A model generated the notes under the pieces. It searched no databases. It was not told the origin of the DNA and was given only the letters and a program-made list of their open reading frames with translations. A stretch of DNA of 64,000 bases from CAWBYL01 sp963793025 (GTDB taxonomy: Bacteria > Actinomycetota > Acidimicrobiia > Acidimicrobiales > Acidimicrobilacustridaceae): positions 62,001-126,000 of the forward strand of contig CAWBYL010000001.1 of the NCBI GenBank assembly GCA_963793025.1, written 5' to 3'. How positions within the stretch are numbered: the stretch's first letter is position 1; every line of letters starts with the position of its first letter. Shown piece by piece: positions 32,338-41,808 of the stretch. The translations under genes were made by a program, and so were the position numbers.

Positions 32338-33576
32338 ATGCTCGGACCCGAGGACCACTACATCGTCATCTCTGCCGACACCCACGCCGGTGGCAGCCAC
32401 GCCCAGTACCGGGAGTTCCTGGACGACCAGTACAAGGCGACCTTCGACGCCTGGCGGGAGAAGTACAAGAACCCGTTCAAGGATCTGAAGGACACCGACC
32501 TGCGCATCCGCAACTGGGACAGCGAGCGTCGCGACACCGATCTCAACGGCGACGGGATCGTCGGTGAGGTCATCTTCCCGAACACCGTGCCGCCCTTCTT
32601 CCCGAACTTCGTCCTCTTCGCCCAGCCGCCCACGCCCGACGAGTACGAGCTGCGCCACGCCGGCATCCAGGCCCACAACCGCTGGATGGTGGACTACGTG
32701 AGCCAGAACCCGGCGTCGCGAGCGGGCATCGGCCAGATCTTCCTCAACGACGTCGACGACGCCATCGCCGATGCCAAGTGGTGCTGGGAGAACGGTCTGC
32801 GCGGCGGCATCCTCATCAGCTCCGTGCCCCCGACGTGTGACTGGATCGCTCCGCTGTACAGCCAGGAGTACGACCCCCTGTGGGCCGTGTGCCAGGAGCT
32901 CGGCATCCCCGTCAACGCCCACAGCGGCACCGGCGGACCCGTCTACCAGAAGGCACCGGCGATGCCGCTCGTGCACTTCTTGGAGATCCCCTTCTACTCC
33001 CAGCGGCCGCTCGCCTACATGATCCTGGGCGGCGCCTTCCAGCGGTTCCCGGATCTCAAGTTCGTCCTCACCGAGGCGGGCTGCGCGTGGATCCCCGACT
33101 TCCTCAAGGGCCTCGACGGGCTGATGGCGGGCATGCGCAGCAGTGCCATGGGCGAGATGCGCTTCGAGGGCGAACTGGTCCCGCCGGAGTCGGCGTCGTT
33201 CTACTTCCACCAGAACTGCCACCTCGGCATCAGCCAGCCGACCCCGGCCGACATCCGGGCCGCCCTCGACGTCGTGGGCATCGACCAGGTCATGTGGGGT
33301 AGCGACTACCCCCACGAGGAGGGCACGCACCCCTACACGCGTGAGCACCTCCGCCAGGTCCTGGGTCACCTCGAGCCGGCCCAGATCCAGCAGATCCTCG
33401 CCGGCAACGCCGCCGAGCTGTACGGGTTCGACCTCGACGCCCTGCGCCCGGTGGCCGACGAGTTCTGCCCCACCGTGGCCGAACTGGCCCAGCCGCTCAC
33501 CCAGCTGCCCGCCAACCCGACCCAGGCTCTCGTGCGGTCCAAGGTCCAACTGGACGAGCTCAGCGCCGCGAGCTGA
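32338..33576 (+). CDS. Amidohydrolase-2 family metal hydrolase or decarboxylase
   Basis: TIM-barrel enzyme of the ACMSD/LigJ-like amidohydrolase-2 group, 412 residues. ISADTHAG near residue 12 replaces the usual HxH, with DTH providing a ligand. PVNAHSGTGGP holds the next histidine, and MWGSDYPHEEGT the late Asp/His. The ATG at 32338 follows AGGAGGGGGAAGAC, a strong ribosome site. A perfect hairpin closes the unit at 33596. Substrate unknown. Confidence 0.87.
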   Translation: MLGPEDHYIVISADTHAGGSHAQYREFLDDQYKATFDAWREKYKNPFKDLKDTDLRIRNWDSERRDTDLNGDGIVGEVIFPNTVPPFFPNFVLFAQPPTPDEYELRHAGIQAHNRWMVDYVSQNPASRAGIGQIFLNDVDDAIADAKWCWENGLRGGILISSVPPTCDWIAPLYSQEYDPLWAVCQELGIPVNAHSGTGGPVYQKAPAMPLVHFLEIPFYSQRPLAYMILGGAFQRFPDLKFVLTEAGCAWIPDFLKGLDGLMAGMRSSAMGEMRFEGELVPPESASFYFHQNCHLGISQPTPADIRAALDVVGIDQVMWGSDYPHEEGTHPYTREHLRQVLGHLEPAQIQQILAGNAAELYGFDLDALRPVADEFCPTVAELAQPLTQLPANPTQALVRSKVQLDELSAAS

Positions 33577-33595
33577 CGACGACGACGATGTAGGG

Positions 33596-33623
33596 AACGG
33601 GGGCCGGCACGCCGGCCCCCGTT
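33596..33623. terminator. Perfect 13-bp hairpin after the amidohydrolase
   Basis: AACGGGGGCCGGC pairs exactly with GCCGGCCCCCGTT around AC, followed by TCGCG. Symmetric A/T ends make it work in either direction. Confidence 0.8.
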
Positions 33624-33661
33624 TCGCGTTCCGACCGAACACCCACAGGGGGAGATCAGAG

Positions 33662-34519
33662 ATGACCACGCAAGACCCGAGCAGGGTGCCGCCCATCGAG
33701 GACTGGAACCAGATGCTGGCCGGCAAGGTCGCAGTGGTCACCGGAGGTGGAGCCGGGATCGGAGGGGCCATCTCCCGCTTGTTCGCCCGCCACGGAGCGA
33801 CGGTGGAGATCGCCGAGATCGACCCCGAACGGGCGGAGCAGGCCGTGCAGGACATCACCGCGTCCGGGGGCACCGCCCGGGCCCACGTGGTCGACGTCAC
33901 CGACGATGCCGACGTCGGGCGCCTGGCCGAGGCCGTCCTGGCCGAGCACCCTCACGTGAGCGTGCTCGTGAACAACGTGGGCGACTACCGACCGCTGGTC
34001 CGGTTCCGGAAGTCGAACCCCGAGTCGTGGCAGGCGATGTACGACATCAACCTCAAGCACATCTTCTCGGTGACCCATGCCTTCCTGGAGTCGATGATCG
34101 CCCACGGCGGCGGGTCCATCGTGAACTTCCACTCCGTCGAAGGGATGCGGGGCTATCCGGGTGACCCGGTCTACGGCGCCATGAAGGCGGCGGGGGCGGC
34201 GTTCACCACCGACCTGGCCGTGACCATGGGCCGCCACGGCATCCGGGTCAACGGCATCGGGCCCGACCTGACCCACACCCCTCAGGTCGACTACCTCACC
34301 AGCTACGAGGAGCTCGACCACCTGTGGGAGTCGTGGGCCCCGGTCGGGCGCCTGGGATGGCCGGAGGACCAGGCGCGCGTGGCACTGTTCCTGGCATCGG
34401 ATCTGTCGTCGTTCGTCACCGGCCACAACGTCCCGGTCGACGGCGGCACCAAGGCCGGCGGCGGCTGGTTCTTCTCCCCCGTCGAGGGCCGCTTCGTCAA
34501 CCGCCCCCGGGGGCTCTGA
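33662..34519 (+). CDS. Short-chain dehydrogenase/reductase
   Basis: NAD(P)-dependent oxidoreductase, 285 residues. The coenzyme motif is VTGGGAGIGGAIS (about residues 28-40), LVNNVGDY follows, the catalytic S is in NFHSVEGM and the YxxxK motif is YGAMK. The C-terminus LASDLSSFVTGHNVPVDGG is classic. GGGGGAG precedes the ATG at 33662. It lies downstream of the amidohydrolase but is separated by a terminator. Confidence 0.92.
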   Translation: MTTQDPSRVPPIEDWNQMLAGKVAVVTGGGAGIGGAISRLFARHGATVEIAEIDPERAEQAVQDITASGGTARAHVVDVTDDADVGRLAEAVLAEHPHVSVLVNNVGDYRPLVRFRKSNPESWQAMYDINLKHIFSVTHAFLESMIAHGGGSIVNFHSVEGMRGYPGDPVYGAMKAAGAAFTTDLAVTMGRHGIRVNGIGPDLTHTPQVDYLTSYEELDHLWESWAPVGRLGWPEDQARVALFLASDLSSFVTGHNVPVDGGTKAGGGWFFSPVEGRFVNRPRGL

Positions 34520-34534
34520 CCTCGCAGGACCAGA

Positions 34535-34864
34535 TCAGGTCCCGGCGGGCGGTTCGGGGGTCAGCGAGATGGTGGACGACGACGGATCGTCGGGGTCGAA
34601 CACCGAGCGGTCCCGGTCGGGGTCGTCGGACTCGGCCTCGACCACGACGTCTTCCTTCGGGAGGTCTCCGTACAACGCCTGCTGCAGGCCCATCATCGCC
34701 GCCCCGATCACGGCCCCGCCGGCCGACTCCTTGGCCCGGCGATGGAAGCTGGCGTCCAGGTCGGCGAGCGCTGGCTCGTCGTCCTCGGCTTCAGCGGTGA
34801 CCCGCAGGTACTCCTGCCACTGCTCGTCGGACCAGTCATCGGGATCCAGGGGCGGCGCGTCCAC
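34535..34864 (-). CDS. Hypothetical acidic protein
   Basis: 109 residues from GTG 34864 (VDAPPLDPDDWSDEQWQEYL). Asp/Glu-rich at both ends, with a Gly/Ala helix AKESAGGAVIGAAMMGLQQA in the middle. Similar unnamed acidic proteins occur in actinobacteria, but I do not recognise a function. It converges on the SDR with a 15-bp gap and diverges from the next gene. Confidence 0.62.
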   Translation of the reverse strand: MDAPPLDPDDWSDEQWQEYLRVTAEAEDDEPALADLDASFHRRAKESAGGAVIGAAMMGLQQALYGDLPKEDVVVEAESDDPDRDRSVFDPDDPSSSTISLTPEPPAGT

Positions 34865-34976
34865 GCTCTGACGGTACCGCCGTCGAGGCCCCCGCCCGCC
34901 GCGACGGGGCCCGGTCGTGACCCCGGTCGACCCTCCGACTGCGCGCCGGCGGCGGCGAGCGAGCAACCTGGCTGCC

Positions 34977-35810
34977 GTGCGCATGGTGACGTGGAACGTG
35001 CAGGGCCGGGTCGGCGAGTGGCGGGAGAGGGCCGACGCCCTGGCGACCGAGTTGAAGGCCATCGATCCCGACGTGGTCGCCCTCCAGGAGTCATGGGTGG
35101 AGCCGGGGGGCGCGACCCAGGCCGCCGATGTGGCCGGCGAGCTCGGCTTCCACTGCGCCACCGCCGCGGTGCTGGCCGGGTTCGACCGCTATCCCGAGGC
35201 CCCGTACTGGGTCGTCAACGCCCTCGTCTCGAGGTGGCCGCTGACGGTGCTCGTCACGGAACCTCTGCCCGACGAGCACGGCGCCCCGACCTGGCGCCAC
35301 GCCCTCGTCTGTCGAGCCGAACGCCCCGCTGCCGACGGCGGGCCCGTCCTGGTGGCAGGCACCCACCTCGAGCACGGCCTCGACCGGTCCGCCACCCGCC
35401 AGGCCCAGTCCGCGGCGCTGGTCCGCCACCTGGCGGACTGCCTCGGCGATCCCGAGGCGCGGGGCGGTGGCCTGCCGGCCGTGCTCGGCGCCGATCTCAA
35501 CGCGGTGCCGTGGTCCGACGAGGTCCGGGCCCTCACCGGCGCGGCCCCCGGTCCCGTGCCTGGCCTGGTCCTCGTCGACGCCTGGGACGCCGCCGGCAAC
35601 GAGGGCCGGGGCGACACCTGGTCGACCACCAACGCCCGGGTCCCCCGGCGGGCCGTCCACCCCAATCGACGCCTCGACTACGTGATGGTCACCTGGCCCC
35701 GTCGCCGGGGTGCCGGCCACGTGCAGCGCTGCTGGCTGGCCGGGACGGCGCCGATCGCCGGGGTGTGGCCGAGCGACCACCACGCCGTGGTCGCTGATCT
35801 CATTATCTGA
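34977..35810 (+). CDS. Endonuclease/exonuclease/phosphatase family protein
   Basis: Metal-dependent phosphoesterase fold, about 277 residues. Motifs are MVTWNVQGR at the start, VALQESW (metal glutamate), GTHLEHG, LGADLNAVPWSDE, LDYVMV and the closing SDHHAVVADL. A GTG at 34977 and an ATG at 34983 are both possible starts. It could act on nucleic acid, phospholipid or sugar-phosphate substrates; the sequence does not decide. Confidence 0.85.
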   Translation: MRMVTWNVQGRVGEWRERADALATELKAIDPDVVALQESWVEPGGATQAADVAGELGFHCATAAVLAGFDRYPEAPYWVVNALVSRWPLTVLVTEPLPDEHGAPTWRHALVCRAERPAADGGPVLVAGTHLEHGLDRSATRQAQSAALVRHLADCLGDPEARGGGLPAVLGADLNAVPWSDEVRALTGAAPGPVPGLVLVDAWDAAGNEGRGDTWSTTNARVPRRAVHPNRRLDYVMVTWPRRRGAGHVQRCWLAGTAPIAGVWPSDHHAVVADLII

Positions 35811-35852
35811 GATTGTCGTGCCATATGTCGAGATGCGGGGCATCATAGGTTC

Positions 35853-36650
35853 ATGGTCGATCGCTACACGCACGGTCACGACGAAGCGGTGCTGCGCAGC
35901 CACCGCTGGCGCACCGCGGAGAACTCCGCCGGCTACCTCCTCCCCCGTCTGGCCCCCGACCTCGACCTGCTCGACCTGGGCTGCGGTCCCGGCACCATCA
36001 CCGTCGACCTGGCCCGGCGGGTCGCTCCGGGCGCGGTGCTCGGGATCGACCGGTCCGCCGATGTGGTGGCCACCGCCGCGGCGTCCACGCCGGCCGACCT
36101 CGACCACCTGAGGTTCGCCACCGGCGACGTCTACGCCCTCGACGTCCCCGACGCCAGCTATGACGTCGTCCACCTCCACCAGGTCCTCCAGCACCTCACC
36201 GACCCGGTCGCCGCGCTGCGCGAGGCCCGCCGGGTCCTGCGCCCGGGCGGCCTGCTGGCGGCGCGCGAGAGCGACTACGGCGCCTTCGTGTGGGCCCCCG
36301 CCGACCCGGCCCTCGATCGGTGGCTCGCCGTGTACCACGAGGTGACCCTGCGCAACGGGGCCGAGGCCGACGCGGGGCGTCACCTGTCCGGGTGGGTCCA
36401 CGCCGCCGGGTTCGAGGACGTCACCGTGAGCTCGTCCACCTGGACCTTCGCCACGCCGGAGGACCGGGCCTGGTGGGGCGGGATGTGGGCCGACCGGGTG
36501 GTGAGCACCGCTCTGGCCGACCAGGCCGTCGAGTACGGCCTGGTCTCACCGGCCGATCTGGAGGAGATGGCCGCCGGCTTCCGTCGGTGGGCCGACGAGG
36601 ACGACGGCGTCTTCATCGTCGTGCACGGCGAGGTCCTCGCCCGGGCCTGA
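35853..36650 (+). CDS. Class I SAM-dependent methyltransferase
   Basis: UbiE/Methyltransf_11-like enzyme, 265 residues. Motif I is LLDLGCGPGTITVDLA, the acidic loop LGIDRS follows, then FATGDVYALDVPDASYDVVHLHQVLQHL and the post-motif RRVLRPGGLLAARE. The ATG at 35853 gives the standard short N-terminus. Substrate unknown. It converges on the next minus-strand gene with no gap. Confidence 0.9.
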   Translation: MVDRYTHGHDEAVLRSHRWRTAENSAGYLLPRLAPDLDLLDLGCGPGTITVDLARRVAPGAVLGIDRSADVVATAAASTPADLDHLRFATGDVYALDVPDASYDVVHLHQVLQHLTDPVAALREARRVLRPGGLLAARESDYGAFVWAPADPALDRWLAVYHEVTLRNGAEADAGRHLSGWVHAAGFEDVTVSSSTWTFATPEDRAWWGGMWADRVVSTALADQAVEYGLVSPADLEEMAAGFRRWADEDDGVFIVVHGEVLARA

Positions 36651-37052
36651 TCATGGCCAGCGCAGCCCGGCGCCGGCGAGGGCGGGGCCGAGGAGGTCGC
36701 CCAGGGCCTCGGGCTCTCCGCCGGCCGACGCGAGGGCGCCGGACCCGAGGACCACCTGCGTGCGGCCGGCCGCCCGGGCCACCACCACGGGGAGCGTCCC
36801 GCCGGCGTCAGCCACCGCGGTGGACACGTCGTCGGGCATGGCGTCGCGGTGCACGGTGGAGAACGGAACGGGCAGCTGGTCACAGAAGCCCTGCCATTCC
36901 CCCTTCTCCCGCACCAGGCCGTGGGTGATGTCGCACAAGGAGCAGTGCGTGCGCCCGAGCCTCGCCCCCACCCAGTACCGCAGCTCGCCCAGGACCGATC
37001 CGTCGGCGTCGTAGACCCCGATCAGCGACTCGAGAGCGACGGCATCGGACAC
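36651..37052 (-). CDS. Hypothetical protein with a CSLCDITHG motif
   Basis: 133 residues. GVYDADGSVLGELRYWVG precedes RTHCSLCDITHGLVREKGEW, so two close cysteines and a histidine may bind a metal. Similar unnamed proteins occur widely in actinobacteria. Divergent from the flavin reductase gene by 41 bp. Confidence 0.6.
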   Translation of the reverse strand: MSDAVALESLIGVYDADGSVLGELRYWVGARLGRTHCSLCDITHGLVREKGEWQGFCDQLPVPFSTVHRDAMPDDVSTAVADAGGTLPVVVARAAGRTQVVLGSGALASAGGEPEALGDLLGPALAGAGLRWP

Positions 37053-37093
37053 CCGGCCACGGTACCCGGCAGCCCCGCGGGAGACTGGGCCCC

Positions 37094-37675
37094 ATGATCG
37101 ACCAGGACACCAAGCGCTGCCTCGGCCAGATGATCAAGGGGGTCCAGGTGGTGGCCGCCCGCCACGACGGTGTGACGAGGGCGTACACCTCGCACTGGGT
37201 CACCCAGGTCGCCTTCGAGGAGCCCATCGTGATGGCCTCGATCTCGCCCAAGCACGACACCCATGCTCTGGTGCTGGCCAGCGGCCGTTTCACCGTCTCG
37301 GTGCTGGCCGCCGACCAGATCGCCGAGGGCCAGTACTTCTCCTATCCCGGACGCCGGTTCCGCTACTCGGCGCCGGAGTTCCTGACCGAGATCGACGGGC
37401 ATCCGGTCGTCCCCGACGCCATCTCCTGGTTCACCTGCGAGGTCTTCCAGACCACGTCGATGGCCGACCACGACCTCGTGTTCGGGCGCATCGTGGCCGT
37501 GGGCGAGGGGCGGCTGAAGGCGCCGCCGCTGCTGTACTCCAGCCGCCACGGGTGGCGCGTCACCGGCGACAAGGCCAGGGAGGCAGGCACCTCGATCCGC
37601 GACCAGCTGCTGGCCCGGGTCGAGGCGGCCGGCCCCGACCCCGACGTCGACCCCGGACCGGCCCCGCCGCGATAG
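37094..37675 (+). CDS. Flavin reductase-domain protein
   Basis: FMN-binding split-barrel protein, 193 residues. MIKGVQVVAARHDGVTRAYTSHWVTQVAFEEP is the canonical N-terminal half of the flavin reductase-like domain; LVFGRIVAVGEG and the DHDL segment follow. It may supply reduced flavin to a monooxygenase. A Pro/Asp-rich tail ends the protein. Confidence 0.87.
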   Translation: MIDQDTKRCLGQMIKGVQVVAARHDGVTRAYTSHWVTQVAFEEPIVMASISPKHDTHALVLASGRFTVSVLAADQIAEGQYFSYPGRRFRYSAPEFLTEIDGHPVVPDAISWFTCEVFQTTSMADHDLVFGRIVAVGEGRLKAPPLLYSSRHGWRVTGDKAREAGTSIRDQLLARVEAAGPDPDVDPGPAPPR

Positions 37676-37759
37676 GCGAGTCGCGGCCTCGACCCGGCAT
37701 GGCCGGGGCGGGAAGGGGTAGCACCTGTGTGAGCCGACCGCCCTGACCCGGAGGAGCCC

Positions 37760-38251
37760 GTGAACACGCCCGACAGCACCGTCCGCCGCCGCCCGCCCGA
37801 GGCGTCCGACGCCGTGGTCACCGCGGTGGGCAAGGCCTCCGAGGCCCTCGAGTACGTGGAGCGGGCCCGCGGCCACCTCTACAGCTTCCACCAGCTCATG
37901 GGCCACGCCGACTTCGTGGTGGAGGAGGCCGCCGACCAGCTACGGGAGGCCGGCCTCACCGACGAGGCGGACCGGCTGAGCGAGGAGATCGTCGGCCGCA
38001 ACGCCCTCGACGGGCGCTGGACGTTCCAGATCGTGGAGGAGTACGACGATCTCTACTGGGAGCCGGTGCGGACCGCGGTCAGGGGCCTGGAGGCTCGCCT
38101 CATGGGTGGGCGCCGCCACGTCTTCGAGTCGGAGCTGAAGGACAGTCGGCGCACCGCAGGCCGCCCGGACCACGCGGCCCGACCCGCCGCGGGTTGGACC
38201 GCCGCCGTGGAGACGGGCGACGACATGACGGCCGGCGAGACCGCCGACTGA
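37760..38251 (+). CDS. Hypothetical actinobacterial protein
   Basis: 163 residues from GTG 37760 with GGAGGAG upstream. Mostly helical: KASEALEYVERARGHLYSFHQ, then LMGHADFVVEEAADQLREAG and GRWTFQIVEEYDD. Acidic low-complexity tail. Similar unnamed proteins are common in actinobacteria; I know of no function. Confidence 0.65.
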   Translation: MNTPDSTVRRRPPEASDAVVTAVGKASEALEYVERARGHLYSFHQLMGHADFVVEEAADQLREAGLTDEADRLSEEIVGRNALDGRWTFQIVEEYDDLYWEPVRTAVRGLEARLMGGRRHVFESELKDSRRTAGRPDHAARPAAGWTAAVETGDDMTAGETAD

Positions 38252-38264
38252 GGCGAGTGCTCCG

Positions 38265-39863
38265 TCAGAAGGGTTCGGGGAGGGCGTCGGCCATGTCCCG
38301 CAGCTGGTTCTTGGCCACCTTGTCGAGGGTGGCACGAGGGAAGTCGTCCACGAAGTACACCGCACGGGGGACCTTGAAGTCCGACAGGTTGGCCCGGGCC
38401 GCCTCGATGACCAGGCGTTCGAGCTCGGCGTCGTCGGCCGCCCCGGCGCCCTTGACCACGAACGCCACCGGGACCATGCCGAGGGTCGGGTGCGTCCGGC
38501 CGACGACAGCCACGTCGCTCACCCCGGCGACCTGGCGGCAGATGTCCTCGACGGCCTTGCCCGACACGTTCTCCCCGCCCACGCTCAACATGTCCTTGTC
38601 GCGCTCGCTGTAGAAGATCGCTCCGCCCTCACCGACCCGCACGCGGTCACCCGTGCGGAAGAAGCCGTCCTCGGTGAAGCTCTTGGCGTTGGCCTCCGGG
38701 TTGCCGTAGTACTCGAGGAACAGCTGGATCCCGCGCGTGCCCCGGATGAGGAGCTCGCCGATGCGGCCGTCGTCGAGGAGCTCGTCGGTGTCGGGATCGA
38801 CCACCAGGAACTCGTAGCCCGGTGTCGGCTTGCCGAGGGAGCCGGGCGGGATGTGCTGGTAGGGCGCAGCCGTCGACGCGTGGGTCACCGTCTCGGTCAT
38901 CCCGAAGGCGGGCACGACCTTCACGCCGCCGAGCATCTGCTCGATGGGCGGGGCGATGGCACCGAAGACGCCCACCTCGAGCTTGTTCGGGGGGATCGTC
39001 TGCCCGGCGGTCGTGGTGTACACGATCGGCAGCAGCGAGATGTGGGTGACGTCGTGCTTGGCGATGACATCCCAGAACCGGCTGGCCGAGAACTTCGGCT
39101 GCAGAACGATGGTGCCGCCGGCGCCGAGCACCGTGCTCCACATCGACCAGCTCTGGGCGTTCACGTGGAAGTAGGGCAGGAAGATCAGGTACACCCCGCC
39201 CGGGTGCATGGCGATGTTGGTCGGGCCCACCCGAGCGGCCCACAGGGCGTTGGCATGGGTGTGGACCACGGCCTTCGGTCGCGAGGTGGTGCCAGAGGTG
39301 AACATGATGCCGGCCGGTGCCATCGGGTCGGCCGGCCGCGACGGGCAGTCGGCCTCGTCGCCGTAGAGGTCGTCGAACGCCTCGAGGCCGTGGGCGGCCT
39401 GCTCGGCCGACGGGGCGGCCCCGCTGTTGTCGGCGGTGACCGTGATCCACTTCAAGGCCGGACCGGCGGCGGCCACCATGGCCGCGTACTGCGGTTGGGT
39501 GATGGCGGCGACGGCGTCGGTCTGGTCGATGAAGTACGTCATCTCGGCCGCCACGCTGCGGGTGTTGGTGGTGACCCCGACGGCGCCGACGGTGGCACAG
39601 GCGTACCAGGCCAGGACCATCTCAGGGCTGTTGTCGCAGTGGATGACGACCTTGTCGCCCTTGGTGATGCCCTTGGCCGCCAGCCCGGCGGCCAGGCGCC
39701 GGGTGGCGCTGACGAACTCGGCGTAGGTCCAGCGGGCGCCGTCGCCCTCCTTGGGCTCCCACACCAGCAACGGGGTGTCGGGCTGGGCGTCGGCCCACGA
39801 CTGCAGGAGCCACGGGATGTCCTGACCCGTGAACTGGAACTGGGCCACGGCATCGGCGTCCAT
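38265..39863 (-). CDS. AMP-dependent acyl-CoA ligase
   Basis: ATP-dependent acid:CoA ligase of the ANL superfamily, 532 residues. The P-loop is IMFTSGTTSRPKAVVHTH (about residue 185), the adenine motif VVPAFGMTETV, the hinge region GFFRTGDRVR, and the catalytic lysine lies in RATLDKVAKNQL near the end. The ATG at 39863 follows GGGGGATTCG on the reverse strand. Probably activates a fatty or aromatic acid. Confidence 0.92.
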   Translation of the reverse strand: MDADAVAQFQFTGQDIPWLLQSWADAQPDTPLLVWEPKEGDGARWTYAEFVSATRRLAAGLAAKGITKGDKVVIHCDNSPEMVLAWYACATVGAVGVTTNTRSVAAEMTYFIDQTDAVAAITQPQYAAMVAAAGPALKWITVTADNSGAAPSAEQAAHGLEAFDDLYGDEADCPSRPADPMAPAGIMFTSGTTSRPKAVVHTHANALWAARVGPTNIAMHPGGVYLIFLPYFHVNAQSWSMWSTVLGAGGTIVLQPKFSASRFWDVIAKHDVTHISLLPIVYTTTAGQTIPPNKLEVGVFGAIAPPIEQMLGGVKVVPAFGMTETVTHASTAAPYQHIPPGSLGKPTPGYEFLVVDPDTDELLDDGRIGELLIRGTRGIQLFLEYYGNPEANAKSFTEDGFFRTGDRVRVGEGGAIFYSERDKDMLSVGGENVSGKAVEDICRQVAGVSDVAVVGRTHPTLGMVPVAFVVKGAGAADDAELERLVIEAARANLSDFKVPRAVYFVDDFPRATLDKVAKNQLRDMADALPEPF

Positions 39864-39981
39864 CGAATCCCCCTGAGAGCGAACGTACCCACGCCACCGC
39901 GGCGGGGTCGTCGCCATTGTGGCCCATCCCCCGGGCGGTCGCGAACACGAGGTCGGGTCCACGATCGACCCGACCGGGCCG

Positions 39982-41703
39982 TCAGCCCGGTTCGGGCGGT
40001 TCGGGGGCACCGAGCAGGTACCCCTGGCCCCAGCTCCACCCCATCCGCTCCAGGCGGTTGAGCTCCTCGATGGTCTCGATCCCCTCGACCACGCCGACGA
40101 GGCCGATGGTGGCGAGGAGGCTGACGAGCCCGGCGGCCACCTCGGCCGCCCGGCCGCCGCGCCCCACGTCGGCGGTACGACCCCGGCCCAGCTTCACCCC
40201 CGAGACGGGGAGGTCGTCGAGCACCGAGAGGGCGCCGAAGCCGGACCCGAAGTCGTCGACGAACAGCCGCACGCCGTCCTCGTCCAGGCCTTCCAGCTCC
40301 CGGCGGACCGAACGGGGCAGCCCCAACACGACTGGCTCGCTCAGCTCGAGCACGAGGCGGCCGGGGTCGACCCCGTGACGGTCCAGGACGGCGCGCACCC
40401 GGTCACCGAAGGAGCTGAGCGACAAGAAGCCGGCCGAGATGTTCACCGACACCAGCCCGCGAGGGTCGGCGGCCAGGCGCCGGCATGCCTGGTCGAGCAC
40501 GGTGAGGTCGATGGCCGGGGACAGTCCCTCGCTCTCGGCATCGGGCATGAACTGGGCGGGAGTGAGGATCTGGCGCTCGTGCTGGTCCCACCGGACGAGG
40601 GCTTCGTGGCCGATCATCGAGCCCGTCCCGAGCTCCATGATGGGCTGGAACCAGGCGGTGAACACTCCACCGATGGCGTCTTCGGCCAGCCGGGGCCCGG
40701 GAATGGACAACGGGTTCGGGCGAGCCCCTCCCGCGTCGGTCGGCTTCCACCGACCGGCGCCCGACCGTCGGGCTCGTGACCGGGCGGCGTCGGCCGCCCG
40801 CACGAGGCGGTCGGCGTCGGTCGTCCCGGCGGAGGCCGACACCATCCCGACGCTCACCGACGCGGCGCCGGCCTCGTCGTCGGCGCACCCTGGGGCGGTG
40901 AACGCCTCGTCGATCTCGTCGGCGACGGACTCGACGGTGGCGGTCGAGGACGAGGGGTGGAGCACGACGACGAACTCGGCCCCGCTCACCCGTCCCACCG
41001 TGCCCCGGGTGCCGACGACCGCCGTCAGCCGCTCGGCGGCGGCCACCAGCAGCCGATCGCCGGCCGCCCACCCCGACAAGTCATTCACCGCCTTCAGCCC
41101 GTCGAGGCCGACGCACAGCACTCCCACCACATCCTGCTCACCGAGCCTCGCGAGCTCGGCCTCGACGGCGTCGAAGGTGTGGCGGCGGTTGGCGAGGCCG
41201 GTCAGGGGGTCGCGCGCGGCCAGCCGGGAGAGCGCCTCGTGGGCAGCCCGGTCAGCGGTGAGGTCGAGGATCTGGGACACGTAGCGGCGGGGAGCGCCGT
41301 ACTCGTCGCGCACGACAGACACGGACAGGTCGGCCCAGACCTCCGCCCCGTCGGCGCGGAGGTAGCGCTTGCGGAGTCGGTACGCATCCCTCTCCCCCGC
41401 CGCCAGCTCGGCCAGCAGGGCGAGGTCGGCCTCGATGTCGTCGGGGTGGGTCAGCTCCTGGAAGGTGAGCGCCTGCAGCTCGGTCGGCGACCTCTGGAGC
41501 AGGGCGCACAACGCGGGGTTTACGTCGAAGAAGGTCCCGTCCAACCCGACGGTGCCCATGGCCACCGGCGAGAACGTGAAGAGCTGTCGCGCCACAGGGT
41601 CCCATCCCCGGGGCCCGTCGACCTCGTCGGGCTGACCGCTCTCGGTCGTACCCCCAGCGAACCCGATCGGGCGTCCCACGCTTCGTCCTCTTCCGTCTCG
41701 CAT
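39982..41703 (-). CDS. PAS - degenerate GGDEF - EAL cyclic di-GMP phosphodiesterase
   Basis: 573 residues. Residues about 35-155 form a PAS domain (FTFSPVAMGTVGLDGTFFDVNPAL). About 160-310 form a GGDEF domain whose active site reads SGAEF, so cyclase activity is unlikely. About 335-570 form an EAL domain with the key residues kept: GHEALVRW, SVNIS, LELSE, DDFGSGF, KLGRG, VEGIET and QGYLLG. It is predicted to hydrolyse c-di-GMP. No membrane segment. AAGAGG lies just before the ATG at 41703. Confidence 0.88.
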   Translation of the reverse strand: MRDGRGRSVGRPIGFAGGTTESGQPDEVDGPRGWDPVARQLFTFSPVAMGTVGLDGTFFDVNPALCALLQRSPTELQALTFQELTHPDDIEADLALLAELAAGERDAYRLRKRYLRADGAEVWADLSVSVVRDEYGAPRRYVSQILDLTADRAAHEALSRLAARDPLTGLANRRHTFDAVEAELARLGEQDVVGVLCVGLDGLKAVNDLSGWAAGDRLLVAAAERLTAVVGTRGTVGRVSGAEFVVVLHPSSSTATVESVADEIDEAFTAPGCADDEAGAASVSVGMVSASAGTTDADRLVRAADAARSRARRSGAGRWKPTDAGGARPNPLSIPGPRLAEDAIGGVFTAWFQPIMELGTGSMIGHEALVRWDQHERQILTPAQFMPDAESEGLSPAIDLTVLDQACRRLAADPRGLVSVNISAGFLSLSSFGDRVRAVLDRHGVDPGRLVLELSEPVVLGLPRSVRRELEGLDEDGVRLFVDDFGSGFGALSVLDDLPVSGVKLGRGRTADVGRGGRAAEVAAGLVSLLATIGLVGVVEGIETIEELNRLERMGWSWGQGYLLGAPEPPEPG

Positions 41704-41808
41704 CGAACCTCTTGGGTCTTTCGACCGGGGTGAGGGCCCAACTTGAGACAACTCGACGAACGGCGAGGATCCACGGCTCGATTCCGGCATCGCCCTACCG
41801 TCGGATCC

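Noticed and set aside
34535..35161. Longer start for the acidic hypothetical gene
   Set aside because: The extension overlaps the divergent phosphatase-fold gene on the other strand and has no coding character; GTG 34864 is preferred.
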